A stretch of DNA of 64,000 nt from Arthrobacter pascens. GTDB taxonomy: Bacteria; Actinomycetota; Actinomycetes; Actinomycetales; Micrococcaceae. The position numbers and the translations under genes are program-made. Below the pieces are notes generated by a model, which searched no databases, was not told the DNA's origin, and saw nothing but the letters and a program-made list of their open reading frames with translations. Below, one piece after another: positions 1 through 8,907 of this stretch (position 1 is the stretch's first letter; every line of letters starts with the position of its first letter). The DNA is taken from positions 2,480,001 through 2,544,000 of the forward strand of contig NZ_JAUSWY010000001.1 in assembly GCF_030815585.1 (NCBI RefSeq), in the 5' to 3' direction.

Positions 1-82
1 TGACCGTAGTGGGCAACGGGCTCGCGTCCAGTAACTCAGCGAGTTCAGGATCGTACGGGGGGCGAACGGGTGTGGTGGTCAT
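1..82 (-). CDS. alpha/beta hydrolase, N-terminal part (runs off the window)
   Basis: Only the first 27 codons are inside the window. The ATG at 82 is preceded by GAAGGA, a good ribosome binding site. The start of the protein contains RPPYDPELAELLDAS, which I recognise as the usual beginning of HSL-type (alpha/beta hydrolase fold-3) esterases. The catalytic parts lie outside the window. It is co-oriented with the oxidoreductase gene that ends at 192. Two C-terminal remnants of the same family occur at 3275-3745 and 8410-8503. The family call rests on a short segment and is moderately secure. Confidence 0.55.
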   Translation of the reverse strand, partial: MTTTPVRPPYDPELAELLDASPLPTTV

Positions 83-191
83 GATTCATCCTTCTAAACG
101 GTCGATGGGATTCAAGGGCTGACAGGGTCAATACAGGTAACGCGGATAACGCAGGTGACGCGGTGGCTAGATGGTCCTACTAGGCTTCGGG

Positions 192-1112
192 CTAGTTTTG
201 GTTTGCTCCGAGGACGACGATCTTGCCGCGCAAGTGCCCTGACTGGCTCAGTGCAAGGGCTTGAGGCACCTGATCGAAAGCGAACAACTGCGCGATCTCG
301 GTCCGAAATCCGCCCTGGGCTGCTAGTTCGAGCACGGGAGGAATAGTCTCGGCGGTGAGGGCGGTCGGATCTCCGCCGGCAACGATGGCGCCTTGTGCTG
401 CTGCTGCGAAGTCAACGATGGTGACGATGCGGGATGCCGGGACGAGTGCTGAGAGGCGGGCGATGAATTCGTGTCCTGCGGTATCGAAAGCGGCGTCGAT
501 CCCTTGGGGGGCAAAGCCCGTGATCTCCTCGAGCATGGCGTCCCCGTAGGTTACGGGTGTCGCGCCGAGTGACCGTACGTACTCGTGATTCTCCGCACTG
601 GCTGTCCCGATGACCGTGTGACCGTCAGCGACAAGAATCTGGACTACTGCGCTGCCCACAGCGCCCGCAGCTCCATTTACAACAACTGTGGATGCCGGTT
701 CGAGTGTCAGCAGGGACAATCCCCGCAGTGACGTCTCCGCGGATGTAGCCAACGTCACTGCCTGCTTCGCGGTCAGTCCATCGGGGATCGCGGTGATGCG
801 GGCGGCGCGCGTGACGGCGTACTGCGCAAATGCGCCACTGTCGGCGAATCCGACGACTTTGTCACCGATCGAGAAGTTCTGTACCCCGTCCCCGATTTCC
901 ACCACGGTTCCAGCGATGTCGGTTCCAATCACCGCAGGGAGTGGGATCGGGATCATGTCGGACAAGAAACCATTGCTGATTTTCCAGTCCAACGGGTTGA
1001 TGCCAATTGCCTCGACGGCGACCTTTACCTGCCCGGTCATCACTGTGAGTTCGCCGGCCTCACCGAGGGAAAGAGAATCGCGGCCGTAACTATTGAGAAT
1101 ATGTGCTTTCAT
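192..1112 (-). CDS. zinc-free NAD(P)-dependent quinone oxidoreductase-like protein (MDR family)
   Basis: A 306-residue medium-chain dehydrogenase/reductase of the quinone-reductase type. The N-terminal GroES-like domain (about residues 1-120) has the family signature GINPLDWK and VIGTDIAGTV. The Rossmann domain carries the nucleotide-binding stretch NGAAGAVGSAV near residues 146-156. No structural or catalytic zinc cysteines are visible, as usual for this branch. The ATG at 1112 is chosen because AGGAAG lies just upstream; an upstream in-frame extension to 1268 looks non-coding. Members reduce quinones or enones with NADPH, and the exact substrate cannot be read here. The nearby MarR-type genes and esterases suggest a stress or xenobiotic response role. 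Confidence 0.85.
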   Translation of the reverse strand: MKAHILNSYGRDSLSLGEAGELTVMTGQVKVAVEAIGINPLDWKISNGFLSDMIPIPLPAVIGTDIAGTVVEIGDGVQNFSIGDKVVGFADSGAFAQYAVTRAARITAIPDGLTAKQAVTLATSAETSLRGLSLLTLEPASTVVVNGAAGAVGSAVVQILVADGHTVIGTASAENHEYVRSLGATPVTYGDAMLEEITGFAPQGIDAAFDTAGHEFIARLSALVPASRIVTIVDFAAAAQGAIVAGGDPTALTAETIPPVLELAAQGGFRTEIAQLFAFDQVPQALALSQSGHLRGKIVVLGANQN

Positions 1113-1466
1113 GAGCTTCTTCCTGCTGCTGGAGATTTTGTTAGAGCTGAGGCTGAGTAGGAGGTCCACGGGGACCGGGCCATCCCGAGACGAGAACCGC
1201 CGCCGACCATATATATGTGGTCGACCCCGTTTCTCGCTATGCTGGTTGAACCTAAGGATGCCTCGCATTATTCCGGGTGGTCGCGAAACTATAGATCCGC
1301 CCGCTTACGAAGTGCTGATTCGTGAGACCGACAACCTCGTGTTTCCCCATCTTTGAGGCTGGTGATCCGGTACGCGCAGTACCAATCCGTTAGAAAATCC
1401 GGCATCCGGGTCGGGCTGCAGATTTTGACGGCAACTGCCTCACCGCTGCCAATCGTTTACCTTCCG
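1113..1466. other. intergenic region between an oxidoreductase gene and a MarR remnant
   Basis: About 354 bases without a supported gene. It should contain the promoter of the oxidoreductase gene starting at 1112. The only clear structure is the near-palindrome at 1205-1222. The open frames here look non-coding. Confidence 0.5.
1205..1222. promoter_or_regulatory. near-palindrome, candidate operator
   Basis: GACCATATATATGTGGTC is a near-perfect inverted repeat (GACCA/TGGTC arms) about 90 bases upstream of the oxidoreductase start. Size and position fit a MarR- or TetR-type operator. No regulator can be assigned from sequence alone. Confidence 0.35.
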
Positions 1467-1943
1467 TCACACCATCGGTACGCCCACAATAAACAGACCC
1501 GTACCATCGCCACACAGCGACCTGCATGAGCCTTCAAGGTCGGACTCACGGCGCTCCCCGGATGGCGACTCGAGGTCAAGGAGGATCTTGTCTGCGAGGG
1601 CAATGAACTGTTCGGCTTCCTGGGTCGTCAGCCCGCCCCTTGTCCGCTCCTCCAAGGCAGCCCAGATGGCGAGGACGGGACTCCTGAGAGCGCGCCCGGC
1701 GTCGGTCAGGAACACCAAAGTCACTCTTCGATCGGCGTCGGATTTCTTCCGTCGCACCAGTCTGGCGCTTTCGAGCCGTCGCACTGATTTGGTTATGGTG
1801 GAGTGATCAATCTTCTGTGTCTCGCCTAGGGCCTTCTGGGATTGACCACCTCCGTCCCACAGCTGCATGAGGATCAGCTCTTGGCTGGGATACAGCCCGA
1901 TAGCGGCCAATTCCGAGGCGGCCAGCGCGCGGTGGAACGCGCC
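1467..1943 (-). pseudogene. MarR-family regulator, N-terminally truncated copy
   Basis: The readable frame carries a winged-helix MarR domain (SQELILMQLWDGGGQSQKAL, HSTITKSVRRLE, RRVTLVFLTDAGRAL). It is clearly paralogous to the intact regulator at 5408-5866, with near-identical blocks throughout. The intact copy has about 40 more N-terminal residues. Here the similarity begins around FHRALAASELAAIG, and the upstream part of the frame (to a TGA near 2000) is unrelated, with no convincing start codon or ribosome binding site. The C-terminus also runs about 30 residues past the paralogue's stop. I read this as a 5'-truncated remnant, possibly still expressed from a TTG near 1910. Confidence 0.65.
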
Positions 1944-2011
1944 AGTCCGGACAGCGGGCGTGACCGATAGGCAACGCCCGCCGTTCGCTGGGGGCTGTCA
2001 GCTCCTCTGAC

Positions 2012-3274
<1,263 letters not shown>

Positions 3275-3745
3275 TCAGGGTGTGAGTGTGCGGTGTATCC
3301 ATGAGTCGCGTGCGGCGGTGGCGACCAGTGATAGTTGTGCTTCGGGTGCTGCGCCGTCGAAGATGTGGAATCCGCCGGCCCAGACGCGCAGTTCTGCCTG
3401 GACGCCGCTGGCCCACAGTGCTGTCGCGTAGGTGACGTCTTCATCGCGGAACACCTCGGCGGAGCCGACGTCGATGAACGCAGGCGACAGGCCGGTCAGA
3501 TCGGTGGCGCGTGCTGGCGCACTGTAGATGTCGACGGAGGAACTGCCGCGGCGGTCTCCGAGCAGTGCGTTCCAGCCCGTGTCGTTGCTCTCACGGCTCC
3601 ATGAACCCGTTTGGGTGTACTGGTGGCTGGATACCGTCGCATCACGGTCATCGAGCATCGGGCTGAGCAGCATCTGAGCGATCAGTGCCGGGCCCTGGCG
3701 GTCGCGGGCTAGCAGGGTCACTCCCGCAGCCAGCGGGACCCCTTC
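3275..3745 (-). pseudogene. alpha/beta hydrolase fold-3 (HSL-type), C-terminal remnant
   Basis: The frame encodes the second half of an HSL-type esterase. It begins mid-domain at LAAGVTLLARDRQGPALI, which normally follows the GDSAG nucleophile elbow, and continues through LSPMLDDRD, PAFIDVGSAEVFRDED (acid region) and a C-terminal catalytic histidine in GGFHIFDGAAPEA. The nucleophile serine segment is missing: upstream of about 3745 the sequence changes to unrelated DNA. An ATG-like start at 3721 would give a protein without the catalytic serine. The same C-terminal block recurs at 8410-8503, and an N-terminal segment of the family lies at 1-82. Confidence 0.65.
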
Positions 3746-3900
3746 CTCACCGCATGCCGCGTGTACGTCCTATCCCTCGCCGAGCTAGCTGGATCGTTCG
3801 AGGCGCGATCGACGCTTCCCGAAGCACACCGGCCCGCGGTGGCTGAACGGTTGTTCAGGTGGACCTTCACAGGCGGGCCTCGACCAGGGATAGGAGATGA

Positions 3901-4287
3901 GATGCCTGGATTCACTACCGGATTGCACGGCCTGGCAAAGCTCACGGCTGCTCTTCGGGCTGGAACGGAACCCCCGACGAATTCTTTGGACCGTACGAGA
4001 CGTGGGTGCGCCCGCTTCTCCTTGTTCGGGCAGGGCGCCATGCGGAAGTCATGTCAGCTCTCGACTCGTTTCCTGATCCGCCTCACGATTTGATGTTCGA
4101 GGTGTCGTGGTTTCTTATCGGTCTCTCTGCGATCGACAGCGGAAACGAAAACGCCGTGCGTTGTTCCTACGATGCCCTCCTGCCAGCGGCGGGAGAACGC
4201 GCAGATGGCAGTGGTGCCATAGACCTTGGGCTGATCGCGCCACTGACAAGGCTCGCCCAACTTTTCGACGGCAACCATCACGCGTAG
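3901..4287 (+). pseudogene. C-terminal fragment of a helical-repeat (TPR-like) protein
   Basis: After an in-frame stop at 3898 the frame stays open for 129 codons and reads like a natural C-terminus: WIHYRIARPGKAHG, ETWVRPLLLVRAGRHAEV, PPHDLMFEVSWFLIGLSA, DALLPAAGERADGSG. The helical, Leu/Ala-rich pattern and VRPLLLVRAGRH resemble C-terminal helical repeats of actinobacterial TPR or SARP-type proteins, recalled rather than checked. No start codon with a ribosome binding site was found. Upstream sequence (3746-3900) gives no recognisable continuation, so I call a remnant. Confidence 0.4.
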
Positions 4288-4372
4288 CACTCCACCGCGT
4301 GACCTGCTATCGGTTGCGACTTGGGTGCGACGGACGGACAACCTCTTACGCGCGGTGGGAATATTTTATGTG

Positions 4373-4390
4373 GTTGGCAACTTATATGAT
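4373..4390 (+). promoter_or_regulatory. candidate -10 (TATGAT) with overlapping operator-like GTTGGCAAC
   Basis: TATGAT at 4385-4390 is a good -10 hexamer 45 bases upstream of the isochorismatase-like start. The short palindrome GTTGGCAAC at 4373-4381 lies just upstream, within the spacer, where a repressor would block RNA polymerase. The -35 region is weak. Confidence 0.4.
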
Positions 4391-4434
4391 CGAGGGCGCC
4401 GTCCTCAACACACGCATCGAGTAAGGATTTGACC

Positions 4435-5064
4435 ATGACCACCACGAACGATTCCACTACCAAGCATGTCCGTCTCGACCCCGACGAGACGTTCATGCTG
4501 CTCATCGACCACCAGGAGGGCACACTCGACTTCGTACGTAATGTCTCCCGGCGAGGAATCGTGCAGAACGCTCGCGCACTTGCCCGAGTTGCGAAGGCAC
4601 TCGACATGCCGGTCGTGCTGACCTCCAGCCAGGAGGACCAGGCACAGGGTCCGCTCATCGCCGACCTTAAGGACATCCTGCCGGAGGCCCACGAGCAGCG
4701 TGTTCGACGCGGCGGCGTCGCTAATGCGTGGGCTGACCCTGATTTCCGTGCCGCAGCCCTCGCTGCTGCTGGCGGCCGCCGCAACGTGATCATCGCCGGA
4801 GTCACCAATGACGTCTGCACCGTCATGCCAGCGATCAGCCTGGTGGAAGAGGGGTTCAGTGTGAAGGTCGTTCAGGACGCTGGTGGCTCCATCAACAAGA
4901 CGGCGGAAGACGTCGCCGTTCGGACCTGGGAACGCGCCGGAGCATTGACAACGACGACCGGCGCCCTGATTGCTGAGCTCGGAGTCGACTGGAGCACCGC
5001 CCGCGGGGGTGCCCTCGCGCAGATCACTTTCGAGGAGATCGTAGCGAATCTCGACGCTTTCTGA
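4435..5064 (+). CDS. isochorismatase-like (YcaC-type) cysteine hydrolase
   Basis: A 209-residue member of the isochorismatase-like superfamily. Catalytic Asp25 lies in LLIDHQEG and the nucleophile Cys128 in AGVTNDVCTVMPA, followed by the typical SLVEEGFSVKVVQDAGG strand. The mid-domain segment RRGGVANAWADPDF corresponds to the YcaC-type active-site loop, with an arginine where many homologues have lysine. AAGGA at 4423-4427 places the start at the ATG 4435 rather than the TTG at 4429. YcaC-type enzymes are amidase-like hydrolases of uncertain substrate. The MarR regulator downstream at 5408 is a plausible controller. Confidence 0.85.
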   Translation: MTTTNDSTTKHVRLDPDETFMLLIDHQEGTLDFVRNVSRRGIVQNARALARVAKALDMPVVLTSSQEDQAQGPLIADLKDILPEAHEQRVRRGGVANAWADPDFRAAALAAAGGRRNVIIAGVTNDVCTVMPAISLVEEGFSVKVVQDAGGSINKTAEDVAVRTWERAGALTTTTGALIAELGVDWSTARGGALAQITFEEIVANLDAF

Positions 5065-5407
5065 TTCAAAGCGACCAACCTGTCAGGTTGCAGCCCCCGT
5101 CGGGGATGGTCGCTAACCTGGAAGTCACAAGTGCCGCCCCTCATCAGTGCGTGCTACATCGCACTGATGAGGGGGCCAGCGATCCTCATATTCCAGCTAC
5201 GGATCGTCAGAGTCATCGCAGTGGGACCCATCTGTCGAAGATGTCGGCCAGGGGATGTCTCGATAGGGTGGACATGTGGGGCTTGACACGACCCAGCAGG
5301 GTTCAGCCTGAATGCCTCGCTGGTACAGTTGATTCGCTTGGACCGCGGAAAGACGTGACCGGGAGCGGTTTTCTGACTCTTAAGGCCACGCTATCAGAGA
5401 GTGAGAC
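5065..5407. other. intergenic with a strong hairpin
   Basis: A 343-base gap between the isochorismatase-like gene and a MarR gene. It contains the perfect inverted repeat at 5137-5174 and presumably the MarR promoter. No other gene is supported. Confidence 0.5.
5137..5174. terminator. 15-bp perfect inverted repeat, terminator-like
   Basis: Arms CCCCTCATCAGTGCG (5137-5151) and its exact complement (5160-5174) enclose an 8-base loop. It lies about 70 bases downstream of the isochorismatase-like stop. There is no T-run after it, so it could be a factor-dependent terminator, an RNA-stabilising stem, or an operator. Confidence 0.5.
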
Positions 5408-5866
5408 ATGAAATCTTTAGAGCGATCCGCGGAAGATAGCCTTTCCACAGCAATCGACTTCCCCGCGAGTTGGGCCGTCTTCAGCCTGGCGCGCTCCCAC
5501 CGCGCGTTGGCAGCTTCCAAACTAGCCACCATTGGGCTCTTTCCCAGCCAAGAACTAATCCTGATGCAATTGTGGGATGCGGATGGTCAGTCCCAAAAGT
5601 CCCTTGGTCGTACCCAACGATTCGACCATTCCACCATCGCTAAATCAGTGCGACGGCTGGAGAACGCCGGACTGGTGAGACGAGAGAAGTCCCACGCCGA
5701 TGGAAGGGTGACATTGGTTTTTCTCACTGACACCGGACGCGCTCTCAAGAGCCCCGTCCTCGCAATCTGGGCTGAGCTTGAGCGCCGGACGGTGAAGGGA
5801 TTGACGACAGACGAACGCGCCCAGTTCACTGCTCTCGCGGACAAGATCCTTCCCAACCTCGAATAG
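5408..5866 (+). CDS. MarR-family transcriptional regulator
   Basis: A 152-residue protein of normal MarR length. The N-terminal dimerisation helices are followed by the winged helix-turn-helix (SQELILMQLWDADGQSQKSL, HSTIAKSVRRLENAGLV) and the wing RVTLVFLTDTGRALKSP. It is the intact paralogue of the truncated copy at 1467-1943. It lies downstream of the isochorismatase-like gene on the same strand, separated by a strong hairpin, so it probably has its own promoter. MarR proteins typically repress neighbouring detoxification genes until a small phenolic or oxidant ligand binds; that role is inferred. Confidence 0.85.
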   Translation: MKSLERSAEDSLSTAIDFPASWAVFSLARSHRALAASKLATIGLFPSQELILMQLWDADGQSQKSLGRTQRFDHSTIAKSVRRLENAGLVRREKSHADGRVTLVFLTDTGRALKSPVLAIWAELERRTVKGLTTDERAQFTALADKILPNLE

Positions 5867-5948
5867 GTGTCCGACGAGCACTTGGAACTCGAACTGCATA
5901 GGCGGAGTAGAGCGTTTGTCAGGGAAATATGCCTTTGATACAGACGCG

Positions 5949-6208
5949 GTGATTGCTTCCCGTGCACTGCGAGGGCCGCATGACAAGGAAGTGGCTGTCG
6001 ATTTATCTCGTCCGTCCCAACTGGGTTGAAGGACGGCGAAATACGGGGTTACGGCTTAGGCGCTGACTCTGTGCAGGCGTTGATGCTTGCCCTTGTCAGG
6101 ATCGGTGACACGCTGTCGAAATTCGATTCGGAGTTGACGTTCTCCGGAATCTCCGAGCTGGGATTCCCCACTACGCCGACTCATTTTGGAAGCTTCTCAC
6201 CGCAGTGA
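5949..6208 (+). pseudogene. small DUF6968-like gene, apparently frameshifted
   Basis: Two consecutive frames together look like one small actinobacterial protein. From the GTG at 5949 the first frame gives IASRALRGPHDKEVAVDLSR and stops near 6028. A second frame, overlapping the first by a few bases, gives LKDGEIRGYGLGADSVQA, LMLALVRIGDTLSK and LTFSGISELGFP, ending at a TGA at 6206-6208. I recall this order (N-terminal ASRxLxGPHDxEV, then GxDSxQALxLAL, then LxFxGxxxLGFP) from DUF6968-type proteins. About a dozen expected residues between the two parts are missing, so a small deletion causing the frameshift is likely. Confidence 0.4.
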
Positions 6209-6286
6209 TCGTAATTTGAAATCAGCGCCAGACACACCAATGCGGGAGGCGAAGGGGACTGCCCAGGCTTTTGTTGACTCGGGATC

Positions 6287-6380
6287 TTAGGCCGCTGTGA
6301 GCGCGGTCCGGTTGATTGTTTCATATTCGACGGGCGTGAGTTTTCCCAGCCGTCTTTGCCGTCGCCGGCGGTGGTAGGTC
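6287..6380 (-). mobile_element. IS3-family transposase, C-terminal remnant
   Basis: The last 30 codons of a minus-strand frame ending at the TAA 6287-6289 read YHRRRRQRRLGKLTPVEYET and onwards, the typical end of an IS3-family integrase subunit. The rest of the transposase is absent: upstream the DNA is occupied by a helicase-associated-domain frame. No second copy or terminal repeat was seen. It marks a past IS insertion. Confidence 0.6.
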
Positions 6381-6728
6381 CGTCCTGCCGCGCGTTCGTC
6401 CGGTCCGCCACTCCGGGGCTGCGGCGTCCAAAGCCGCGGCTTTGGCGGGGTCGAGTTCGCCGCGGCGATGCTTGAACCGCTGGGTGTGCAGCCAGACGCC
6501 GAGTTCATGCTCCTGGCCTGTGACGGTGGCCTTGTGGCGCGGCCAGTCTTGCCCCGAGGCCGGGTAGGCGGCCAGCGCTGTGAGTAGCTCCTGCCATCGT
6601 GCCTCATGGGCGGCCGCGCGGGGTGTGCCCTGCCAGCTCGGAAGTACCGCCAGGCCCGGAAGGTAGGCCAGGCGCGAGCGTCCCGTCAGCGGCTTCGCGG
6701 CGGCGCCGCAGCGGTGATGTTCGACGCT
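6321..6728 (-). pseudogene. helicase-associated (HA) domain protein, C-terminal remnant
   Basis: An open frame without a plausible start. It reads RLAYLPGLAVLPSWQGTPRA, then ARWQELLTALAAYPASGQDW, PRHKATVTGQEHELGVWLHT and QRFKHRRGELDPAKAAAL. This matches the repeated HA (helicase associated) domain found in large actinobacterial DEAD/DEAH-type proteins, which often carry several copies at the C-terminus. The helicase core is absent. The 3' end overlaps, in another frame, the IS3 remnant at 6287-6380, so an insertion or deletion probably joined them. A second HA remnant on the opposite strand lies at 9453-9707. Confidence 0.55.
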
Positions 6729-6917
6729 TCAACACTCGGGCGGTGCCGGTAGCGGATGACTTCGGATCGGTACTGCCGGCACAACTGCTCACGGATATTG
6801 CGAGCAGGAGACACCAGGCGGTGGGTGAGTTGCGTCGGAGGAAGTAGTTGGACATGGAACTCCTGCGGTTTGTTGGGTTCTACTGAAGTGGAGAAGGCGC
6901 GGTCCGTCGCGTCCGGG

Positions 6918-7709
6918 TCACAGCATTGCGGTGAGCACGCCTCCGTCGGCGCGTAGCGCTGCTCCGTTGGTAGCCGATGACAGTGGACTTGCGAGGAAGA
7001 CTGCCAAGTGTGCGATCTCCTCAGGGTCCAGGAACCGTTCGAGAAGTGAGGTCTGGTTGCCTCCAATGATCATTGCCTTGAGATTCTCGGGGGCGAGCTG
7101 CTGCTCTGCAGCGATCTGTTCGATCGTCTGAGCAACACCATCTGAATAGGTTGGTCCGCCAAGGATCGTGTTGACCGTGACTCCGGTGCCACGGGTGAGT
7201 TTGGCCAGCCCATTGCCCAACGCGAGCATTCCCGCTTTCGTCACACCGTAGTGCGTCATATCCGCAGGGATATTCACGCCTGATTCGCTGCTGACGAAGA
7301 TGACGCGACCCCAGCCGGCGTCGATCATCTTGGGCAGGAGGGCACGTGAGAGCCGCACGCCACTCATCACATTGACGTCGAAGTAGCGGGTCCAGTCGTC
7401 ATCGGAAATCTCCCCGAAGGGTTTCACCTCGAACAGTCCGACATTGTTCACGAGTATGTCGACGTCATCGAGCGTGCCCAGGAGGCGCTGCACCTCCGAA
7501 GGCTGATCAAAGTCAGCCGCGATGCCCGAAACGTGCGCTCCCGGCACCTCGGACCTCAGCGCCTCCATCGCACCTTCGACTCGGCTCTCGGTGCGCCCGT
7601 TGATCACCACTGCCGTTCCCTCCTGGAGAAGGGCCCTGGCAATCGAGTAACCAATGCCCTGAGTGGATCCACTGACAAACGCTCGTCGGGTTGCTAGCTG
7701 CATGTCCAT
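6918..7709 (-). CDS. short-chain dehydrogenase/reductase (SDR)
   Basis: A 263-residue classical SDR. The cofactor motif is SGSTQGIG (glycines at 14, 18 and 20), NNVG is at 88-91, the catalytic serine is in SSESG (Ser141), and YGVTK gives Tyr154 and Lys158. The ATG at 7709 follows AGGTG; a second ATG two codons later is possible. It is divergent from the MarR-type gene at 7824, and the 114 bases between them carry direct repeats and a palindrome. This layout suggests repression by that regulator. Substrate unknown; the residue after the glycine motif does not settle NADH versus NADPH. Confidence 0.85.
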   Translation of the reverse strand: MDMQLATRRAFVSGSTQGIGYSIARALLQEGTAVVINGRTESRVEGAMEALRSEVPGAHVSGIAADFDQPSEVQRLLGTLDDVDILVNNVGLFEVKPFGEISDDDWTRYFDVNVMSGVRLSRALLPKMIDAGWGRVIFVSSESGVNIPADMTHYGVTKAGMLALGNGLAKLTRGTGVTVNTILGGPTYSDGVAQTIEQIAAEQQLAPENLKAMIIGGNQTSLLERFLDPEEIAHLAVFLASPLSSATNGAALRADGGVLTAML

Positions 7710-7730
7710 TGGTCGTGACACCTCACCTTT

Positions 7731-7774
7731 ACTTGCTTGGGAAACAAAAATCCTACGTAGGAAAACTTGCTTGG
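7731..7774. promoter_or_regulatory. divergent operator region: two ACTTGCTTGG repeats around a 12-bp palindrome
   Basis: ACTTGCTTGG occurs at 7731-7740 and again at 7765-7774, with the perfect palindrome TCCTACGTAGGA at 7751-7762 between them. The block lies between the divergent SDR and MarR-type genes, so it is a good candidate binding region for the regulator. Confidence 0.5.
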
Positions 7775-7823
7775 TCAAATAAACTGGCAGCGACACTGTG
7801 ATCCTTCGGCGTAGGCTGGTCAT

Positions 7824-8348
7824 ATGACAGATGACCGTTCTCCGGCAGTCCTCGCTGGAGAAGACCTCAAGGCCTGGGCTGGATTGGCGACGGTTCTGGA
7901 GTGGTTGCCACCCGCACTCGACACGCCGTTGGTGCAAGACTTCGATCTCACGCACTTCGAGTACGGCATCCTGTTCGCCTTGGCTGACGCCCCCAATCGC
8001 TCCCTGCGGATGAGTGACTTGGCTGGATTCGCCAACAGCTCGCTTTCGCGACTATCCCGGGCGGTGTCACGCCTGCAGAAACGCGGCTGGGTTCAGCGGT
8101 TGCAGGACCCTGCGGACGGGCGATCCATGCGAGCGACGCTGACCGCTACCGGTATTGAGCTGCTCGGTGAGGCAACTCCGGTGCATGCGGACACCGTCAG
8201 GAGATTGGTCCTCGACCCATTGACGGCGGCTCAGTTGCGTCAGCTTCGTGACATCACATCGCGCATTCAGCAGGCCATCAGGACTCAAAAAGCTTGGCGA
8301 CCATCGCGAGAAGTTGACCATCCCCACTCGCATGCACCGTCTTCTTAG
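7824..8348 (+). CDS. MarR-family transcriptional regulator
   Basis: A 174-residue winged-helix protein: HFEYGILFALADAPNRSLRM, then the recognition region NSSLSRLSRAVSRLQKRGWV and the wing DPADGRSMRATLTATG, followed by C-terminal dimerisation helices. This is the MarR layout with a slightly long N-terminus. It is not a close paralogue of the regulators at 1467 and 5408. It reads away from the SDR gene at 7709, with a repeat-rich operator candidate between them, so it most likely controls that gene and itself. Confidence 0.85.
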   Translation: MTDDRSPAVLAGEDLKAWAGLATVLEWLPPALDTPLVQDFDLTHFEYGILFALADAPNRSLRMSDLAGFANSSLSRLSRAVSRLQKRGWVQRLQDPADGRSMRATLTATGIELLGEATPVHADTVRRLVLDPLTAAQLRQLRDITSRIQQAIRTQKAWRPSREVDHPHSHAPSS

Positions 8349-8409
8349 AAGCAACCATGGGGCAACCGCGTCAACAGTCGGCGCCGACTTTGACCGTTTT
8401 TCTCGTTGG

Positions 8410-8503
8410 TCAGCGACCGAGGGTGCGTATCATCCATGAGTCCCGTACTGCCACGGCTGCCAGGGAGAGTCGGGCCTCGGGTGCTGCTCCATCAAATAAC
8501 TCG
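8410..8503 (-). pseudogene. alpha/beta hydrolase fold-3, 3'-end remnant
   Basis: The last 30 or so codons (FDGAAPEARLSLAAVAVRDS and on to the TGA at 8410-8412) match almost residue for residue the C-terminus of the hydrolase remnant at 3275-3745. Upstream of about 8503 the similarity stops abruptly and a helicase remnant on the other strand begins. Confidence 0.55.
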
Positions 8504-8670
8504 AATGGGACAACGTCCGCATCGCAGACGACTTCGGCGACAAGCTCGTACGAGTCACCTTGGGTGGCGACAAGGACCAACTGTCTGAGGAGAAGCGGCT
8601 GGCGTACGTCGCTGTCACACGTGCGCGTAAACACCTGGACCCAGGGCCGCTGGCCGACTTCGTCCGTTAA
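8500..8670 (+). pseudogene. UvrD-like (superfamily 1) helicase, 3'-end remnant
   Basis: A 56-codon frame ending at TAA 8668-8670 reads LEWDNVRIADDF, then EEKRLAYVAVTRARKHLD. VAVTRAR is motif VI of UvrD/Rep-type helicases, and LEWDNVRI is the preceding KGLEW-type segment. Only the extreme C-terminus is present. The fragment starts exactly where the hydrolase remnant on the other strand stops. Confidence 0.6.
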
Positions 8671-8730
8671 GCAGGCCACTTGCCGATCCACCTTTCTTGC
8701 CAACGGCCCTGCTGCCTGGGTCGAAAAGTA

Positions 8731-8907
8731 ATGGTGGCCGAGCAGGTGCGACGACAGAGTGTAGGGCAGGCCTTGATGACTGGGGCCGAGTCGTGGGCGC
8801 GGGAGCAAGGCGATGCCTATATCTCGCTAGTGAGCCGTCGGGCAGGCGAGTTCTACCGTGCGCTGGCCAATGAGGACGCCGCGACCTTCTTCAAGAAGCC
8901 CCTTTGA
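8731..8907 (+). pseudogene. GNAT acetyltransferase, 3'-end remnant
   Basis: The frame from the ATG at 8731 to the stop at 8905-8907 reads MVAEQVRRQSVGQALMTGAE, then AYISLVSRRAGEFYRAL and FFKKPL. This is the acetyl-CoA-binding second half of a GNAT fold: the R/Q-x-x-G-x-A loop followed by the typical terminal FY segment. The first half of a normal 140-150 residue enzyme is missing, and upstream lies the helicase remnant. No ribosome binding site was found for the ATG. Confidence 0.5.

Noticed and set aside
6240..6420. Complete insertion sequence around the IS3 remnant
   Set aside because: Only the last 30 codons of the transposase are present, with no terminal inverted repeats, orfA or target duplication found.
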